Notes under the pieces: generated by a model
The model's database searches: none
Told to the model about the DNA's origin: nothing
The model's input: only the letters and a program-made list of their open reading frames with translations
Program-made: the position numbers and the translations under genes
Assembly: GCA_017416915.1 (NCBI GenBank)
Contig: JAFQAN010000023.1
Location: 62,001-126,000, forward strand
DNA length: 64,000 bases
Source of the DNA: Alistipes sp.
Lineage (GTDB): Bacteria > Bacteroidota > Bacteroidia > Bacteroidales > Rikenellaceae
Direction: 5' to 3'
In this document: positions 44,961 to 53,426 of the stretch, in pieces
Layout: each line of letters begins with the position of its first letter
How positions within the stretch are numbered: the stretch's first letter is position 1

Positions 44961-45227
44961 TTACTCGATTAAGCCGCACTCTTCGAGACGCTCAATCCAA
45001 CGTGCAGCGTCGCGCTGTGCCACCTCATCGTCGATGCCATAATGCTCTGCCAAAAGGTCAGCAACGTGGTTTACGTCGAACTCCTTGCCCTCGACAGCGC
45101 GCCAAAGGTAGAGTGCGCTCTCGTTGAGCGAGATGATACGTGTAAGGTCGCTACCGAGCTTACCCTGCATAATTACCACATACTCGCCCGCCATCTCGCG
45201 GACCTTGTACTGCTGCTTAATCTTCAT
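44961..45227 (-). CDS. PqqD-like (RiPP recognition element) small protein
   Basis: The 88-residue product fits the PqqD fold: a beta N-terminus (VREMAGEYVVIMQGK), LNESALYLWRAVEGKEF and a helical C-terminus (LLAEHYGIDDEVAQRDAARWIERLEECGLIE). PqqD domains bind leader peptides for RiPP-modifying enzymes. No radical SAM enzyme or precursor peptide is next to it, so its partner is unknown. Some stand-alone Bacteroidetes members travel with membrane or transport genes. It has a strong promoter and heads the leftward metal-linked set. Confidence 0.82.
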   Translation of the reverse strand: MKIKQQYKVREMAGEYVVIMQGKLGSDLTRIISLNESALYLWRAVEGKEFDVNHVADLLAEHYGIDDEVAQRDAARWIERLEECGLIE

Positions 45228-45268
45228 TTATAAAACGGTTAAAATATCCTTGTTTATATATGGTGCGA

Positions 45269-45316
45269 CAAAGGTAGTAAAAAATATCGATATGCAACAA
45301 AAAAATTGTATCTTTG
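45269..45316. promoter_or_regulatory. Divergent promoters for the PqqD-like gene and recQ
   Basis: Leftward: TTTG (45301-45298), 21 bp, TACCTTTG (45276-45269), a full match. Rightward: TATCTTTG (45309-45316), with no clear -33 box, ending only 4 nt before the recQ ATG. Confidence 0.7.
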
Positions 45317-45320
45317 TGGT

Positions 45321-47273
45321 ATGAAACTTTCCGAGCGACATAGCGCACACACCTTAACAACGCCTATCGACGAGGTGTTGCGTAAGTGGTGGGGCTACAC
45401 CGACTTCCGCCCTATGCAGCGCGAGATTATCGAGTCGATACTCGATGGTCGCGACACCTTAGCACTTATGCCCACAGGTGGCGGCAAGTCGCTCACATAT
45501 CAGATACCAGCACTCGCTGTCGAGGGTCTTACAATCGTTGTAACGCCACTTATTGCGCTGATGAAGGACCAGGTCGATCGTCTGCGCTCGTTGGGCATCC
45601 CTGCCGTGGCGGTACACTCGGGTATGGACTCCCGAAAAATCGAGCTTGCGTTGGATAACTGCACCTACGGCGATACGAAGTTGCTCTACATCGCCCCTGA
45701 GCGTCTTGCCACGGAGGCCTTTCGCGCCCGCCTTACGCGTATGAAGGTGAGCTTCGTGGCGGTGGACGAGGCGCACTGCATATCGCAGTGGGGCTACGAC
45801 TTCCGACCGTCGTACCTGCGCATAGGCGAGCTGCGCCGACAGCTACCCGACGCCACATTTCTTGCGCTAACAGCCTCAGCCACAGCAACCGTGGCGGAGG
45901 ATATTATGTATCGTCTTGGCTTTAACGAGTCGCACATCATACGCACCAGCTTCGCACGCCCCAACCTATCATACGCGGTACGCGCCACGGAGGATAAATA
46001 TGAGCAGCTACTGCGCGTGGTACGCAACGTCGAGGGTTCGGGCATCGTCTATATCCGCACTCGCGAGGGTGCCGAGCAGCTTGCCGAACTACTGCGTAAC
46101 GACGGCGTAAATGCCAGCTTCTACCACGCAGGGCTTCCCGCTATGGAGCGCTCCATACGTCAGGACGAGTGGCAACAGAACAGGGTGCGTGTGATGGTGG
46201 CTACAAACGCCTTTGGTATGGGTATCGACAAGGCGGATGTGCGCTTCGTGGTACACTACTCGCTATGCGACTCGTTAGAGGCATACTATCAGGAGGCGGG
46301 ACGTGCTGGGCGTGATGGCAAGCGCAGCTATGCCGTGCTGTTGGTCGCCCCCGACGACGCACTACGCATAAAACGCAACTTCGACAACGAGTTTCCGCCA
46401 ATAGCCCAGATACAGCACATCTACGAGCGCGTTGCCAACACCCTGCAAGTGGCCATCGGCGATGGCTGCGGCGCATCGTTCAACTTCAACATACACGAGT
46501 TTTGCCACCGCGAACGCCTCTACCACGGCACGGTGGAGAGCGCACTGAAACTGCTCGAACAGAATGGCTATATGACACTTATCGAGGAACACGACAACCC
46601 CGCGAAGCTGATGTTCACGTGCAGTCGCGACTCGCTATACCACCTCAACGCTGGGGGCAACGATATGGATAAGTTGCTACGCACACTACTGCGTATGTAT
46701 GACGGCCTCTTCTCGACGTTCCGCTCTATCGACGAGCTGCAAATTGCCGCCTACGCTGAGCTATCTGCCGAGCGCGTTCACGAGCTGCTGAGCATATTGT
46801 GGCGCACACACTCCATTCGCTACATACCCTCGTCGCGCTCGCCGATGATACACTTCAACACCGAGCGCCTACCCACCGCCGATATATTCATATCGCCCGA
46901 CACCTATCGTCGCCGCATAGAGAACCTCCGTGAGCGCTTCGACAATATGTTGCGCTACGCCACGAACAACGAGCAGTGCCGTAGCACAATCATCGAGCAG
47001 TACTTCGGCGATGAGCAGGCTAAGGCGTGCGGCGTGTGCGACATCTGTCTGCGTAAGCGCCGCGAGAAGCAGCCTGCGTCGAAGAGTGCGACAAGCATAC
47101 AGCAGCGAGAACAGCAGATTGTCGCAATACTTGCCGAGGGCGAGTTACCAATCAAGGAGTTGGTGGCAAGGATGGGCGGCGAGCCAGAGCTATTAGTCAA
47201 AATAATTGATAAAATGGTCTCTGATGGCAAAATTTCGCTGCTACAAAGTGGTAAACTCGGAATAAATGAGTAA
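45321..47273 (+). CDS. recQ: RecQ family DNA helicase
   Basis: From the ATG at 45321 the product is 650 residues. It has FRPMQREII, Walker A PTGGGKS (51-57), Walker B DEAH at 149-152 (DEAHCISQWG YDFRPSY), motif VI-type QEAGRAGRDG, and the RecQ-C zinc site ending CGVCDIC. No HRDC domain is apparent after the winged helix. It is a 3'-5' helicase for fork repair and recombination. The promoter -7 element ends 4 nt from the ATG, so the mRNA may be leaderless. Confidence 0.93.
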   Translation: MKLSERHSAHTLTTPIDEVLRKWWGYTDFRPMQREIIESILDGRDTLALMPTGGGKSLTYQIPALAVEGLTIVVTPLIALMKDQVDRLRSLGIPAVAVHSGMDSRKIELALDNCTYGDTKLLYIAPERLATEAFRARLTRMKVSFVAVDEAHCISQWGYDFRPSYLRIGELRRQLPDATFLALTASATATVAEDIMYRLGFNESHIIRTSFARPNLSYAVRATEDKYEQLLRVVRNVEGSGIVYIRTREGAEQLAELLRNDGVNASFYHAGLPAMERSIRQDEWQQNRVRVMVATNAFGMGIDKADVRFVVHYSLCDSLEAYYQEAGRAGRDGKRSYAVLLVAPDDALRIKRNFDNEFPPIAQIQHIYERVANTLQVAIGDGCGASFNFNIHEFCHRERLYHGTVESALKLLEQNGYMTLIEEHDNPAKLMFTCSRDSLYHLNAGGNDMDKLLRTLLRMYDGLFSTFRSIDELQIAAYAELSAERVHELLSILWRTHSIRYIPSSRSPMIHFNTERLPTADIFISPDTYRRRIENLRERFDNMLRYATNNEQCRSTIIEQYFGDEQAKACGVCDICLRKRREKQPASKSATSIQQREQQIVAILAEGELPIKELVARMGGEPELLVKIIDKMVSDGKISLLQSGKLGINE

Positions 47274-47318
47274 CTTTGTCGGCTGAGCCTCGGCTCCGTA
47301 AACAACCATAAAGCATAG

Positions 47319-47951
47319 ATGAGCTACCAGCCAACCATAGATAACGATACCGTAGCCGCGATGGAGGCTATACGCTTCGGCGGAGAGATTGTCGTAGTGG
47401 ATAGCGACGAGCGTGTTGAGCAGGCGTGCCGCGAACTCGCCCGCCACGACATCATCGGCTTCGACACCGAGACACGGCCCTCATTCAAGGTGGGGGTGTC
47501 GCACAAGGTGTCGCTACTGCAACTATCCACCGCCGACAGGTGCTATCTGTTTCGCCTAAATAGGGTGCGTCTGAGCAACCAGATACTCAAAATCCTCGGC
47601 TCACGACGCATCGTCAAGGTAGGTGCGGACGTTGCTGGCGACATACGCTCGCTACACGCCCTGCGCGACTTCAAGGAGCAGAGCTTCATCGACCTGCAAC
47701 ACGAGGCACCACGCTGGGGTATCGCGGATAAGAGCCTGCGTAAGCTCTCGGCAATAGTCCTCGGCAAGCGCGTGTCGAAGGCACAGCGGCTGAGCAACTG
47801 GGAGGCAGGGACGCTCACACCACAGCAGTTGGAGTATGCCGCCACGGATGCCTGGGTGTGCATCAAGATATGGGAGGCACTTCAACAGCAGACACCCACA
47901 ACAGAGGGGGCTGCAACAGAGGGGGCAGCGACCTTAAAAACGACAAAATAG
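47319..47951 (+). CDS. 3'-5' exonuclease, RNase D-like DEDD fold
   Basis: The 210-residue single-domain protein has FDTETRPSF (Exo I, Asp and Glu), KVGADVAGDIRSL (Exo II) and YAATDAWVCIKIWE (Exo III, DEDDy Tyr). It lacks the HRDC domains of RNase D, so it resembles the short 3'-5' exonucleases common in Bacteroidetes. DNA or RNA substrate is not decided. It lies between recQ and a methyltransferase gene. Confidence 0.88.
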   Translation: MSYQPTIDNDTVAAMEAIRFGGEIVVVDSDERVEQACRELARHDIIGFDTETRPSFKVGVSHKVSLLQLSTADRCYLFRLNRVRLSNQILKILGSRRIVKVGADVAGDIRSLHALRDFKEQSFIDLQHEAPRWGIADKSLRKLSAIVLGKRVSKAQRLSNWEAGTLTPQQLEYAATDAWVCIKIWEALQQQTPTTEGAATEGAATLKTTK

Positions 47952-47962
47952 AGAAGCAATAT

Positions 47963-49174
47963 ATGAGAACAAGTGAGATACGAAGCATCGTGCATCTTCG
48001 TCGCGGCAAAGAGGAGTCGCTCGAACGTCGCCACCCGTGGGTATTCTCGGGTGCTATCGAGCGTATCACGGAGGGTAGCAAACCCCTTGCCGAGGGCGAT
48101 ATTGTCGATGTTGTTACGCGACAAGGCGAGTTTATCGCACGTGGACACTACCAGATAGGCTCTATCGCGGTGCGTGTGCTGAGCTTCGAGCAGGAGGAGA
48201 TTGATAGCGCGTGGTGGCTACGCCGTGTTGTAGCAGCCAAGCAGCTACGCGAGACCCTCGGTCTGAGCAACAACGACACCACGACGTGCTACCGTCTTAT
48301 CCACGGCGAGGGCGATATGCTACCTGGTCTGGTGGTCGATGTCTATGGCAAGGTTGCCGTGGTGCAGTGCCACTCGGTGGGTATGTACCACTCGCGCTCA
48401 CTCATTGCCGAGGCCATACGCGAAGCCTATGGCGACCAGATTGAGGCTATCTACGACAAGAGTTCGCAGACGCTGCCCTACAAGGCGGAGCTGGGAGCTA
48501 TCGACGGCTACCTATGGGGACGTGCCGCCGAGAAGGACAACATCGTATTGGAGAATGGCCTACGCTTTAAGGTTAATTGGGAGGAGGGTCAGAAGACGGG
48601 CTTCTTCATCGACCAACGCGTAAACCGCGATATGGTGCGCCAGCTTGCTGCGGGACGCAAGGTGCTAAACACCTTCTGCTATACGGGAGGCTTCTCGGTT
48701 GCGGCACTTGCGGGTGGCGCCCGCGAGGTGGTATCTATCGACCTCTCGGAGCGCGCCGTGAAGCTCGCCGACGAGAACGTACGCCTCAACTTCGGCGACG
48801 ACACGCCACATAGCGCCATCGCTACAAATGCCGTGGAGTATTTGAAGGATATAGACGACAGCTACGACCTGATTATCCTCGACCCTCCCGCCTTCGCCAA
48901 ACATCACAAGGTGCTGGGTAATGCGCTGCAAGGATACAAGAAGATTAACGTGCGCGCGCTGCAAAAGATACGCCCTGGCGGACTGCTCTTCACCTTCTCT
49001 TGCTCGCAGGCAGTAAGCCGCGACCTCTTCCGCACGACGCTCTTTACCGCCGCCGCCATCGCGCGACGCAAGGTACGTGTAGTGGCGCAGCTAACGCAGC
49101 CCGCCGACCACCCGATAAATATATACCACCCCGAGGGAGAGTACCTCAAAGGCTTGGTGCTGTATGTAGAATAG
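47963..49174 (+). CDS. Class I SAM-dependent rRNA methyltransferase (RlmI-like)
   Basis: From the ATG at 47963 the product is 403 residues. An N-terminal PUA domain (RRHPWVFSGAIERI) precedes the RlmI-type catalytic domain: GLVVDVYG, GQKTGFFIDQR, VLNTFCYTGGFSVAAL (SAM site), and LDPPAFAKHH. RlmI makes m5C1962 in 23S rRNA. The family includes related enzymes, so the exact base is not certain. The start chosen is 11 nt after the exonuclease stop; a longer reading overlaps that gene. Confidence 0.92.
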   Translation: MRTSEIRSIVHLRRGKEESLERRHPWVFSGAIERITEGSKPLAEGDIVDVVTRQGEFIARGHYQIGSIAVRVLSFEQEEIDSAWWLRRVVAAKQLRETLGLSNNDTTTCYRLIHGEGDMLPGLVVDVYGKVAVVQCHSVGMYHSRSLIAEAIREAYGDQIEAIYDKSSQTLPYKAELGAIDGYLWGRAAEKDNIVLENGLRFKVNWEEGQKTGFFIDQRVNRDMVRQLAAGRKVLNTFCYTGGFSVAALAGGAREVVSIDLSERAVKLADENVRLNFGDDTPHSAIATNAVEYLKDIDDSYDLIILDPPAFAKHHKVLGNALQGYKKINVRALQKIRPGGLLFTFSCSQAVSRDLFRTTLFTAAAIARRKVRVVAQLTQPADHPINIYHPEGEYLKGLVLYVE

Positions 49175-49196
49175 AGATAAAACAAAAGTATAGACA

Positions 49197-49475
49197 ATGA
49201 GACAGAGAGTATTACTTCTTGGCGTCGCCACGCTGCTTTGCGCCTGCGCAAACAAGAAAGGCGACATTACCATCGACGAGCAGAACGCAATGTCGATAGC
49301 TTACGACCAGAGCTACGAGCTAAGCCAAAACATCGTGAACGCAACCACCTACGATGAGTTCAAGGCGGCACGTGCTGCCCTCAACGACTACGAGGCAGCT
49401 TTCCGCACACAGATTGGCGGTGAGGAGTATCAGATATTCCTCGAAGAGTGTAATATGATGCTTAACGAATTGTAA
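49197..49475 (+). CDS. Small lipoprotein
   Basis: The 92-residue product has an SPII signal (lipobox LLCAC, Cys17) and a helical mature part of about 75 residues (YDQSYELSQNIVNATTYDEF). Family not recognised. It is the first of three closely packed genes (gaps of 11 and 1 nt) that all encode small helical envelope proteins. Confidence 0.75.
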   Translation: MRQRVLLLGVATLLCACANKKGDITIDEQNAMSIAYDQSYELSQNIVNATTYDEFKAARAALNDYEAAFRTQIGGEEYQIFLEECNMMLNEL

Positions 49476-49486
49476 GAAGGGACGTT

Positions 49487-50212
49487 ATGAAGAAGTTATT
49501 TGCAAAAATAGCAGCCTACGCAGTAGTCGTTATACTGCTTCTTCTCGCCACTAAGTGCGACCACGGCGTAAAGATTACCACCCCACAGCGCGATGCTAAG
49601 CGTATCGCCGAGCTTGCCGAGCTTGTTGAGAGCGAAGCGGACTTGCGCGCTGTCGAGAAACTTGCCACGAAGTATGAGCTTGCCTATCGCAAGAGCATAA
49701 GCGGCGCTGCGGCAATGAAGTTTAAGCGTTTAGCAGAGCCTGCACTTATCGCTGCTGGCGATCGTCGCGACGCCTTCCGTGAGACAGAAGACTACCTCTT
49801 GGCACAGCAGACGCAACTCAACGACAAGCTAAGCCTGCTGGATGCCGCTTGGCAGCTGCCGCTCACCACCGCCGAGGAGCAGCTGAGCGAGATACAGGCC
49901 AACAACAACGCCATCGCCGAGATGGAGGCTACCTTAGCCGAGCTAACCTCTAAAAAGGAGCAACTTGGCTTCGAGGTTGTCGATAAGGGCTACCCCGAGG
50001 AGTTGCTTGCCGAAATTGGCAAGGTGGAGGATGAAATCTCTGCCAACGAGAAGCGTATCAGCGAGTTGCAGCGCGCCAATACCGTTATTGAGTACGCCTA
50101 CAAGTTGCAGCAGGGCGCAGATATTTACAGCTTTGCCGTAACAGTGGAGTGTGCCGAGGAGGAAGCAACCGAAGAGGTTGAGACGGAGGTTGAGACAGAT
50201 TACGTAGAGTAA
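49487..50212 (+). CDS. Coiled-coil membrane-anchored protein
   Basis: The 241-residue product has an N-terminal hydrophobic helix (about 8-22) ending in LATKC, a poor lipobox because of Lys before Cys, so a membrane anchor is likelier. Most of the rest is charged coiled-coil (about 95-205), and the tail is very acidic (EEEATEEVETEVETDYVE). The early part (RIAELAELVESEADLRAVEK) resembles the middle of its upstream neighbour. Family not recognised. Confidence 0.7.
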   Translation: MKKLFAKIAAYAVVVILLLLATKCDHGVKITTPQRDAKRIAELAELVESEADLRAVEKLATKYELAYRKSISGAAAMKFKRLAEPALIAAGDRRDAFRETEDYLLAQQTQLNDKLSLLDAAWQLPLTTAEEQLSEIQANNNAIAEMEATLAELTSKKEQLGFEVVDKGYPEELLAEIGKVEDEISANEKRISELQRANTVIEYAYKLQQGADIYSFAVTVECAEEEATEEVETEVETDYVE

Positions 50213-50213
50213 T

Positions 50214-50612
50214 ATGAAGAGATTGATATGGGCGATGTTGCTCGTCGTGGGCTGCAACGCCACACCATCAAACGATAATGCCACAGACGACTCTGTGGCA
50301 TTATCGTATATCGACCCCGAGGAGGTTGCTACGCGGTATGATTCGCTCTTCACGGCGCTTGAAGGTCGTTACGAGCGACTGCGCGAGGAGCGCATTGCGG
50401 CGTACGCAGCTACACGTAGCGAGGTGCGCGATAGCCTGCTGCGCGCCAATGATGCGGCGTGTAATGCGCTGAGTGAGGAGCTTGCCGCAACGGATAGGGA
50501 GTGGCTTGCAGTGTCGCGCGAGCTGTTGGAGCGTTGCGATAGCAGCTTCACGGAGCTATGCGCGCTACGCGGCATCGACTCTGCGACGTTGGCAAAGAGG
50601 GTAAGGCGATAG
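50214..50612 (+). CDS. Small lipoprotein with internal hairpin in its gene
   Basis: The 132-residue product has an SPII signal (lipobox VVGC, Cys14) and a Glu/Arg-rich helical mature part (YERLREERIAAYAATRSEVR). It starts 1 nt after the preceding stop. Codons 20-31 (50272-50307) form a perfect 16-bp inverted repeat with loop CGAC. The 3' end overlaps the convergent lipoprotein reading frame by 65 nt. Confidence 0.7.
   Translation: MKRLIWAMLLVVGCNATPSNDNATDDSVALSYIDPEEVATRYDSLFTALEGRYERLREERIAAYAATRSEVRDSLLRANDAACNALSEELAATDREWLAVSRELLERCDSSFTELCALRGIDSATLAKRVRR
50272..50307. repeat. Perfect 16-bp inverted repeat inside a coding region
   Basis: ACGATAATGCCACAGA (50272-50287) pairs perfectly with 50292-50307 across CGAC. 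It lacks a U run, so it is not an ordinary terminator. Confidence 0.8.
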
Positions 50613-52452
50613 CGCAAATAGGAGCGGGGCGCGATAGGCGTTCCCAGGCGTTCTCAGTCGTGCGAGGCTGCATAGATACACTTGCCGACCTATTAGAAAG
50701 TGATGCCGAAGAGACGCTATTAGAGACTTTGACAAGATCTATTTTGCCCGCATATAGAACTATTGGAGGCGTTTTTACTAAGAAGTTTAGCGATGGCTTA
50801 TTTTCATCATATTCAAACACCTCTGCTGAAAGGCCTGTATATTCAATTCCGTCAATCTCATTTACTGCAATGTTGCAAGTAATATTACCACTTGCATCCA
50901 TAGAGAATCGGTATGGCGTTACGTCGTCGTCCCACACAATGTTCTCAATACCAGCCTCCCAATATGTGTGAGCATATCGCCAAACCATATAAACTCCGTC
51001 TGCATCATCATCCAAAAAGGTTGTTTCGACTAAGCATAGATTATCATCCTCGTCAAGCAAAGCGACCACAGGAGCATTTGGCAGCTGAGCGCTAAGACCT
51101 GTAACCTCAAACCACTCTCCTTCGGCATTATAATCAATTGTTACAGTAAAGTCTTGCTCACTATCGTCGAGATCTTCGAGAGTGATTCCGTTCTCATCAT
51201 ACACCAACGCTTGATATGTCGTAGCAATATATGTACCTATCCAACGCTGGTATTTATTAGGGAGCGTAGATGACGGCTCGGTAACAGTAACCGATATTGC
51301 CTCACTTCTCTCAGACCCGTTTTCCGCATAGAACGAATATTCACCCGTCTTCGTGGGGGTAAAAGGATTGCTAACCTCAGCGTACGGATCAAGATTGTAT
51401 ATCACGCTCGACGCCGTTACATCTTTACCCGCCTGAGTAACAGTAAACTCTACGCTCTCGCCAAGCTCGATAACGTCACTATCAGCCGACAGAGTTATAG
51501 GCTCTGTAATTTCGGGCGCCTGTATAGGAGGTGTTATCTCGCCTGTCTCGTCGATGTAGCTTATCTCGACAAGTATCATTTCTTCTCTTTCATCATTTTC
51601 ACAATTGATTAAGCATACCTTAGGATAACCGTCGTCGTCAAATGACCATCTAAGCGTCCCTCTAAACGTTCCACTATCATTTTGCGAACTATCGTATCTT
51701 TCTGTAAAAGAGGTAATATAGTTCTTAGACCTCTGTCCTGTAAGACCAGTAGGCAACAATCCAAGCGACAGAGTCTCTATTTCCCAAAGGTAGCCTAAAA
51801 GAAAATCAGCAATATCGATATTTACAAGATTGGCGTTGTTTGTATCATATTGCAGAGTTGTCATATATCGATTAAACTCGTTAGCAACATAACTATATTT
51901 TTCCTCGATACTCATCAAATTTCCATCGCGCCATCTATAAGTGGTTGTAGATTCTAGTCCAACTCCCCATACACTACCTACAAGATAACCATTCGCATCG
52001 TATGTATATGCAGAGTCACCCAACAACTCTACATAACCTTTGTCGTTCAAATAGATATTTTCTCGCCAAGTATAATCATTATCCACATCAACCTGAGTAA
52101 ACTTAATTAAGCCTAAATCCTGCGCCACATAGTCAAACTTGTCTAATACCCACCAATCACTACCATATTCATTAGTATAAATGGTTGTTCGCTCCTCTAC
52201 TCGATTCTTATCATCGTAGTTAAAGTAAAAAGTGATTTGTTCGTCATCAATGAAGTAGGCATCATCCGAAGTAACCTGTATCTTAGAGACCATTCGCTGC
52301 TCAACGCTCTCTACGGGAGGCTCGGGTGTTGGCTTATCATCGGGATTTGGCTCGGGATTGATAGTCGAATCGGGAGCATCAGGCGTACAAGCAGCAAAAA
52401 CAAGTGCAAAAGAGACGCCTATCGTCTTAATAGTTCTACTTAACATCTTCAT
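50548..52452 (-). CDS. DUF4595-like lipoprotein with aberrant C-terminus
   Basis: The 634-residue product has an SPII signal (lipobox VFAAC), a Pro-rich spacer and YD-like repeats (FNYDDKNRVEER; YTYDANGYLVGS; TTYRWRDGNLMSIEE). A bacterial Ig/PKD-like region is at about 310-400, and a C-terminal beta domain ends near VLYAGKIDLVKV. The last 50 or so residues are Ser/Arg-rich and unlike the rest. They are encoded by a repeat-cassette fragment and then by the antisense of the neighbouring gene. The natural stop was probably lost. The gene is AT-rich compared with neighbours. Confidence 0.72.
   Translation of the reverse strand: MKMLSRTIKTIGVSFALVFAACTPDAPDSTINPEPNPDDKPTPEPPVESVEQRMVSKIQVTSDDAYFIDDEQITFYFNYDDKNRVEERTTIYTNEYGSDWWVLDKFDYVAQDLGLIKFTQVDVDNDYTWRENIYLNDKGYVELLGDSAYTYDANGYLVGSVWGVGLESTTTYRWRDGNLMSIEEKYSYVANEFNRYMTTLQYDTNNANLVNIDIADFLLGYLWEIETLSLGLLPTGLTGQRSKNYITSFTERYDSSQNDSGTFRGTLRWSFDDDGYPKVCLINCENDEREEMILVEISYIDETGEITPPIQAPEITEPITLSADSDVIELGESVEFTVTQAGKDVTASSVIYNLDPYAEVSNPFTPTKTGEYSFYAENGSERSEAISVTVTEPSSTLPNKYQRWIGTYIATTYQALVYDENGITLEDLDDSEQDFTVTIDYNAEGEWFEVTGLSAQLPNAPVVALLDEDDNLCLVETTFLDDDADGVYMVWRYAHTYWEAGIENIVWDDDVTPYRFSMDASGNITCNIAVNEIDGIEYTGLSAEVFEYDENKPSLNFLVKTPPIVLYAGKIDLVKVSNSVSSASLSNRSASVSMQPRTTENAWERLSRPAPICAIALPSLPTSQSRCRVARIAP
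50633..50672 (-). repeat. Fragment of the repeat cassette inside the lipoprotein 3' end
   Basis: GGCGTTCCCAGGCGTTCTCAG then TCGTGCG matches the cassette section that precedes the palindromes at 24.7 and 63.0 kb. No palindrome follows here. Confidence 0.7.
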
Positions 52453-52541
52453 AATATATAGATTAATTGTCTCTGCGTTATATAAAAGGGTTGTTCATAA
52501 CAAAGTTGAATAACCCCACTCGAATAATTCAAAATTGGATG

Positions 52542-52925
52542 CTATCGCGTAAATACATACCACACGTAATCTCCCACGTAGTAGTTGAAGCCATTAAGCT
52601 CAATACGTTTAGCAGATACAGAGATGTCATACTCGCCACAGAGCTGGCACGAGGTCTCCAACACCTTTAAGTATCTGTTATCCTTGTGATAGTCATAGGT
52701 GAAATTCTCAACACGGCTATCGCCATTTGTAAACGAATAGGCAACCGAGCCGGTAGAGTCCTTATTGAAGGTTACCACAATCTTTGTGCCTGCATCGTTG
52801 GTCTGATTCCACGAGCCTACGATATTGCCACTCTCAAAAGTCTCCTCCTTGTCGCAAGAGATGGTCAATGCACCTGCCATAACAACAGCTGCCAACACCA
52901 TAAAATAGTGTAAAAATTTCTTCAT
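52542..52925 (-). CDS. Lipocalin-like small lipoprotein
   Basis: The 127-residue product has an SPII signal (lipobox LTISC, Cys24). A beta-rich domain opens with GNIVGSWNQTND and then TKIVVTFNKDSTGSVAYSF, typical of Bacteroidetes lipocalin-like lipoproteins. Ligand unknown. It lies downstream of the small HTH gene and upstream of the large lipoprotein in an AT-rich section. A TATCTTTG element (53014-53007) about 80 nt upstream may drive it. Confidence 0.75.
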   Translation of the reverse strand: MKKFLHYFMVLAAVVMAGALTISCDKEETFESGNIVGSWNQTNDAGTKIVVTFNKDSTGSVAYSFTNGDSRVENFTYDYHKDNRYLKVLETSCQLCGEYDISVSAKRIELNGFNYYVGDYVWYVFTR

Positions 52926-53038
52926 AAGTAGTTGATTTAATTGTTTATAAATTGTTGTATCGCGTATTCAACTCACAATATGTTACACACAAAACATTTG
53001 CTTACACAAAGATAAACACTATAACCTCCATAAACGAC

Positions 53039-53069
53039 AAAACAGTGTAGCCATAAGCTCCACTGTTTT
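53039..53069 (-). terminator. Hairpin after the HTH gene
   Basis: AAAACAGTG (53039-53047) pairs with CACTGTTTT (53061-53069). Inner AGC/GCT pairs also form. The U run is inside the stem, so it is a weak terminator candidate 5 nt past the stop. Confidence 0.5.
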
Positions 53070-53073
53070 GTTG

Positions 53074-53301
53074 CTATTTTTGCATCATCCCCCTCTCAAA
53101 ATCTCGGGATAAATCTTCAAAAAAGTTGTGGTTGAGCGTGATAGATATGCGCATAAGCAACTCTGTGTCTATACTATCTTTTGCAAAGATTTTATAGACA
53201 TTCGTGCGGTCGCAAGAGAGGTGTCGTGCAAACCAAACAACACTCCTCTCTTGTCTATCGAGTTCGGCACGGATAGCTTCGCCAATGGATATACGCTTCA
53301 T
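53074..53301 (-). CDS. Small HTH DNA-binding protein (XRE-like)
   Basis: The 75-residue product is almost entirely a helix-turn-helix: SVVWFARHLSCDRTNVYKIF at about 20-39, then SIDTELLMRISITLNHNFFE. Similar small regulators occur across Bacteroidales, usually alone. It could control the nearby lipoprotein. No other domain is present. Confidence 0.8.
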   Translation of the reverse strand: MKRISIGEAIRAELDRQERSVVWFARHLSCDRTNVYKIFAKDSIDTELLMRISITLNHNFFEDLSRDFERGMMQK

Positions 53302-53426
53302 ACGGACGAGTGTGGGTTGCAGGTCAAAAAGATATTTTCAGCATTGTTTGTGATGTTTAACAAAGGATTAACACTCACTACCCACAAACCACAAAAAAAA
53401 GAAACGCGGTACTTTCGTGTACTCGC
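53302..53426. other. Leader region of the HTH gene
   Basis: About 125 bp with TATCTTTTTG-like sequence leftward near 53329 and no ORF. Confidence 0.4.
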
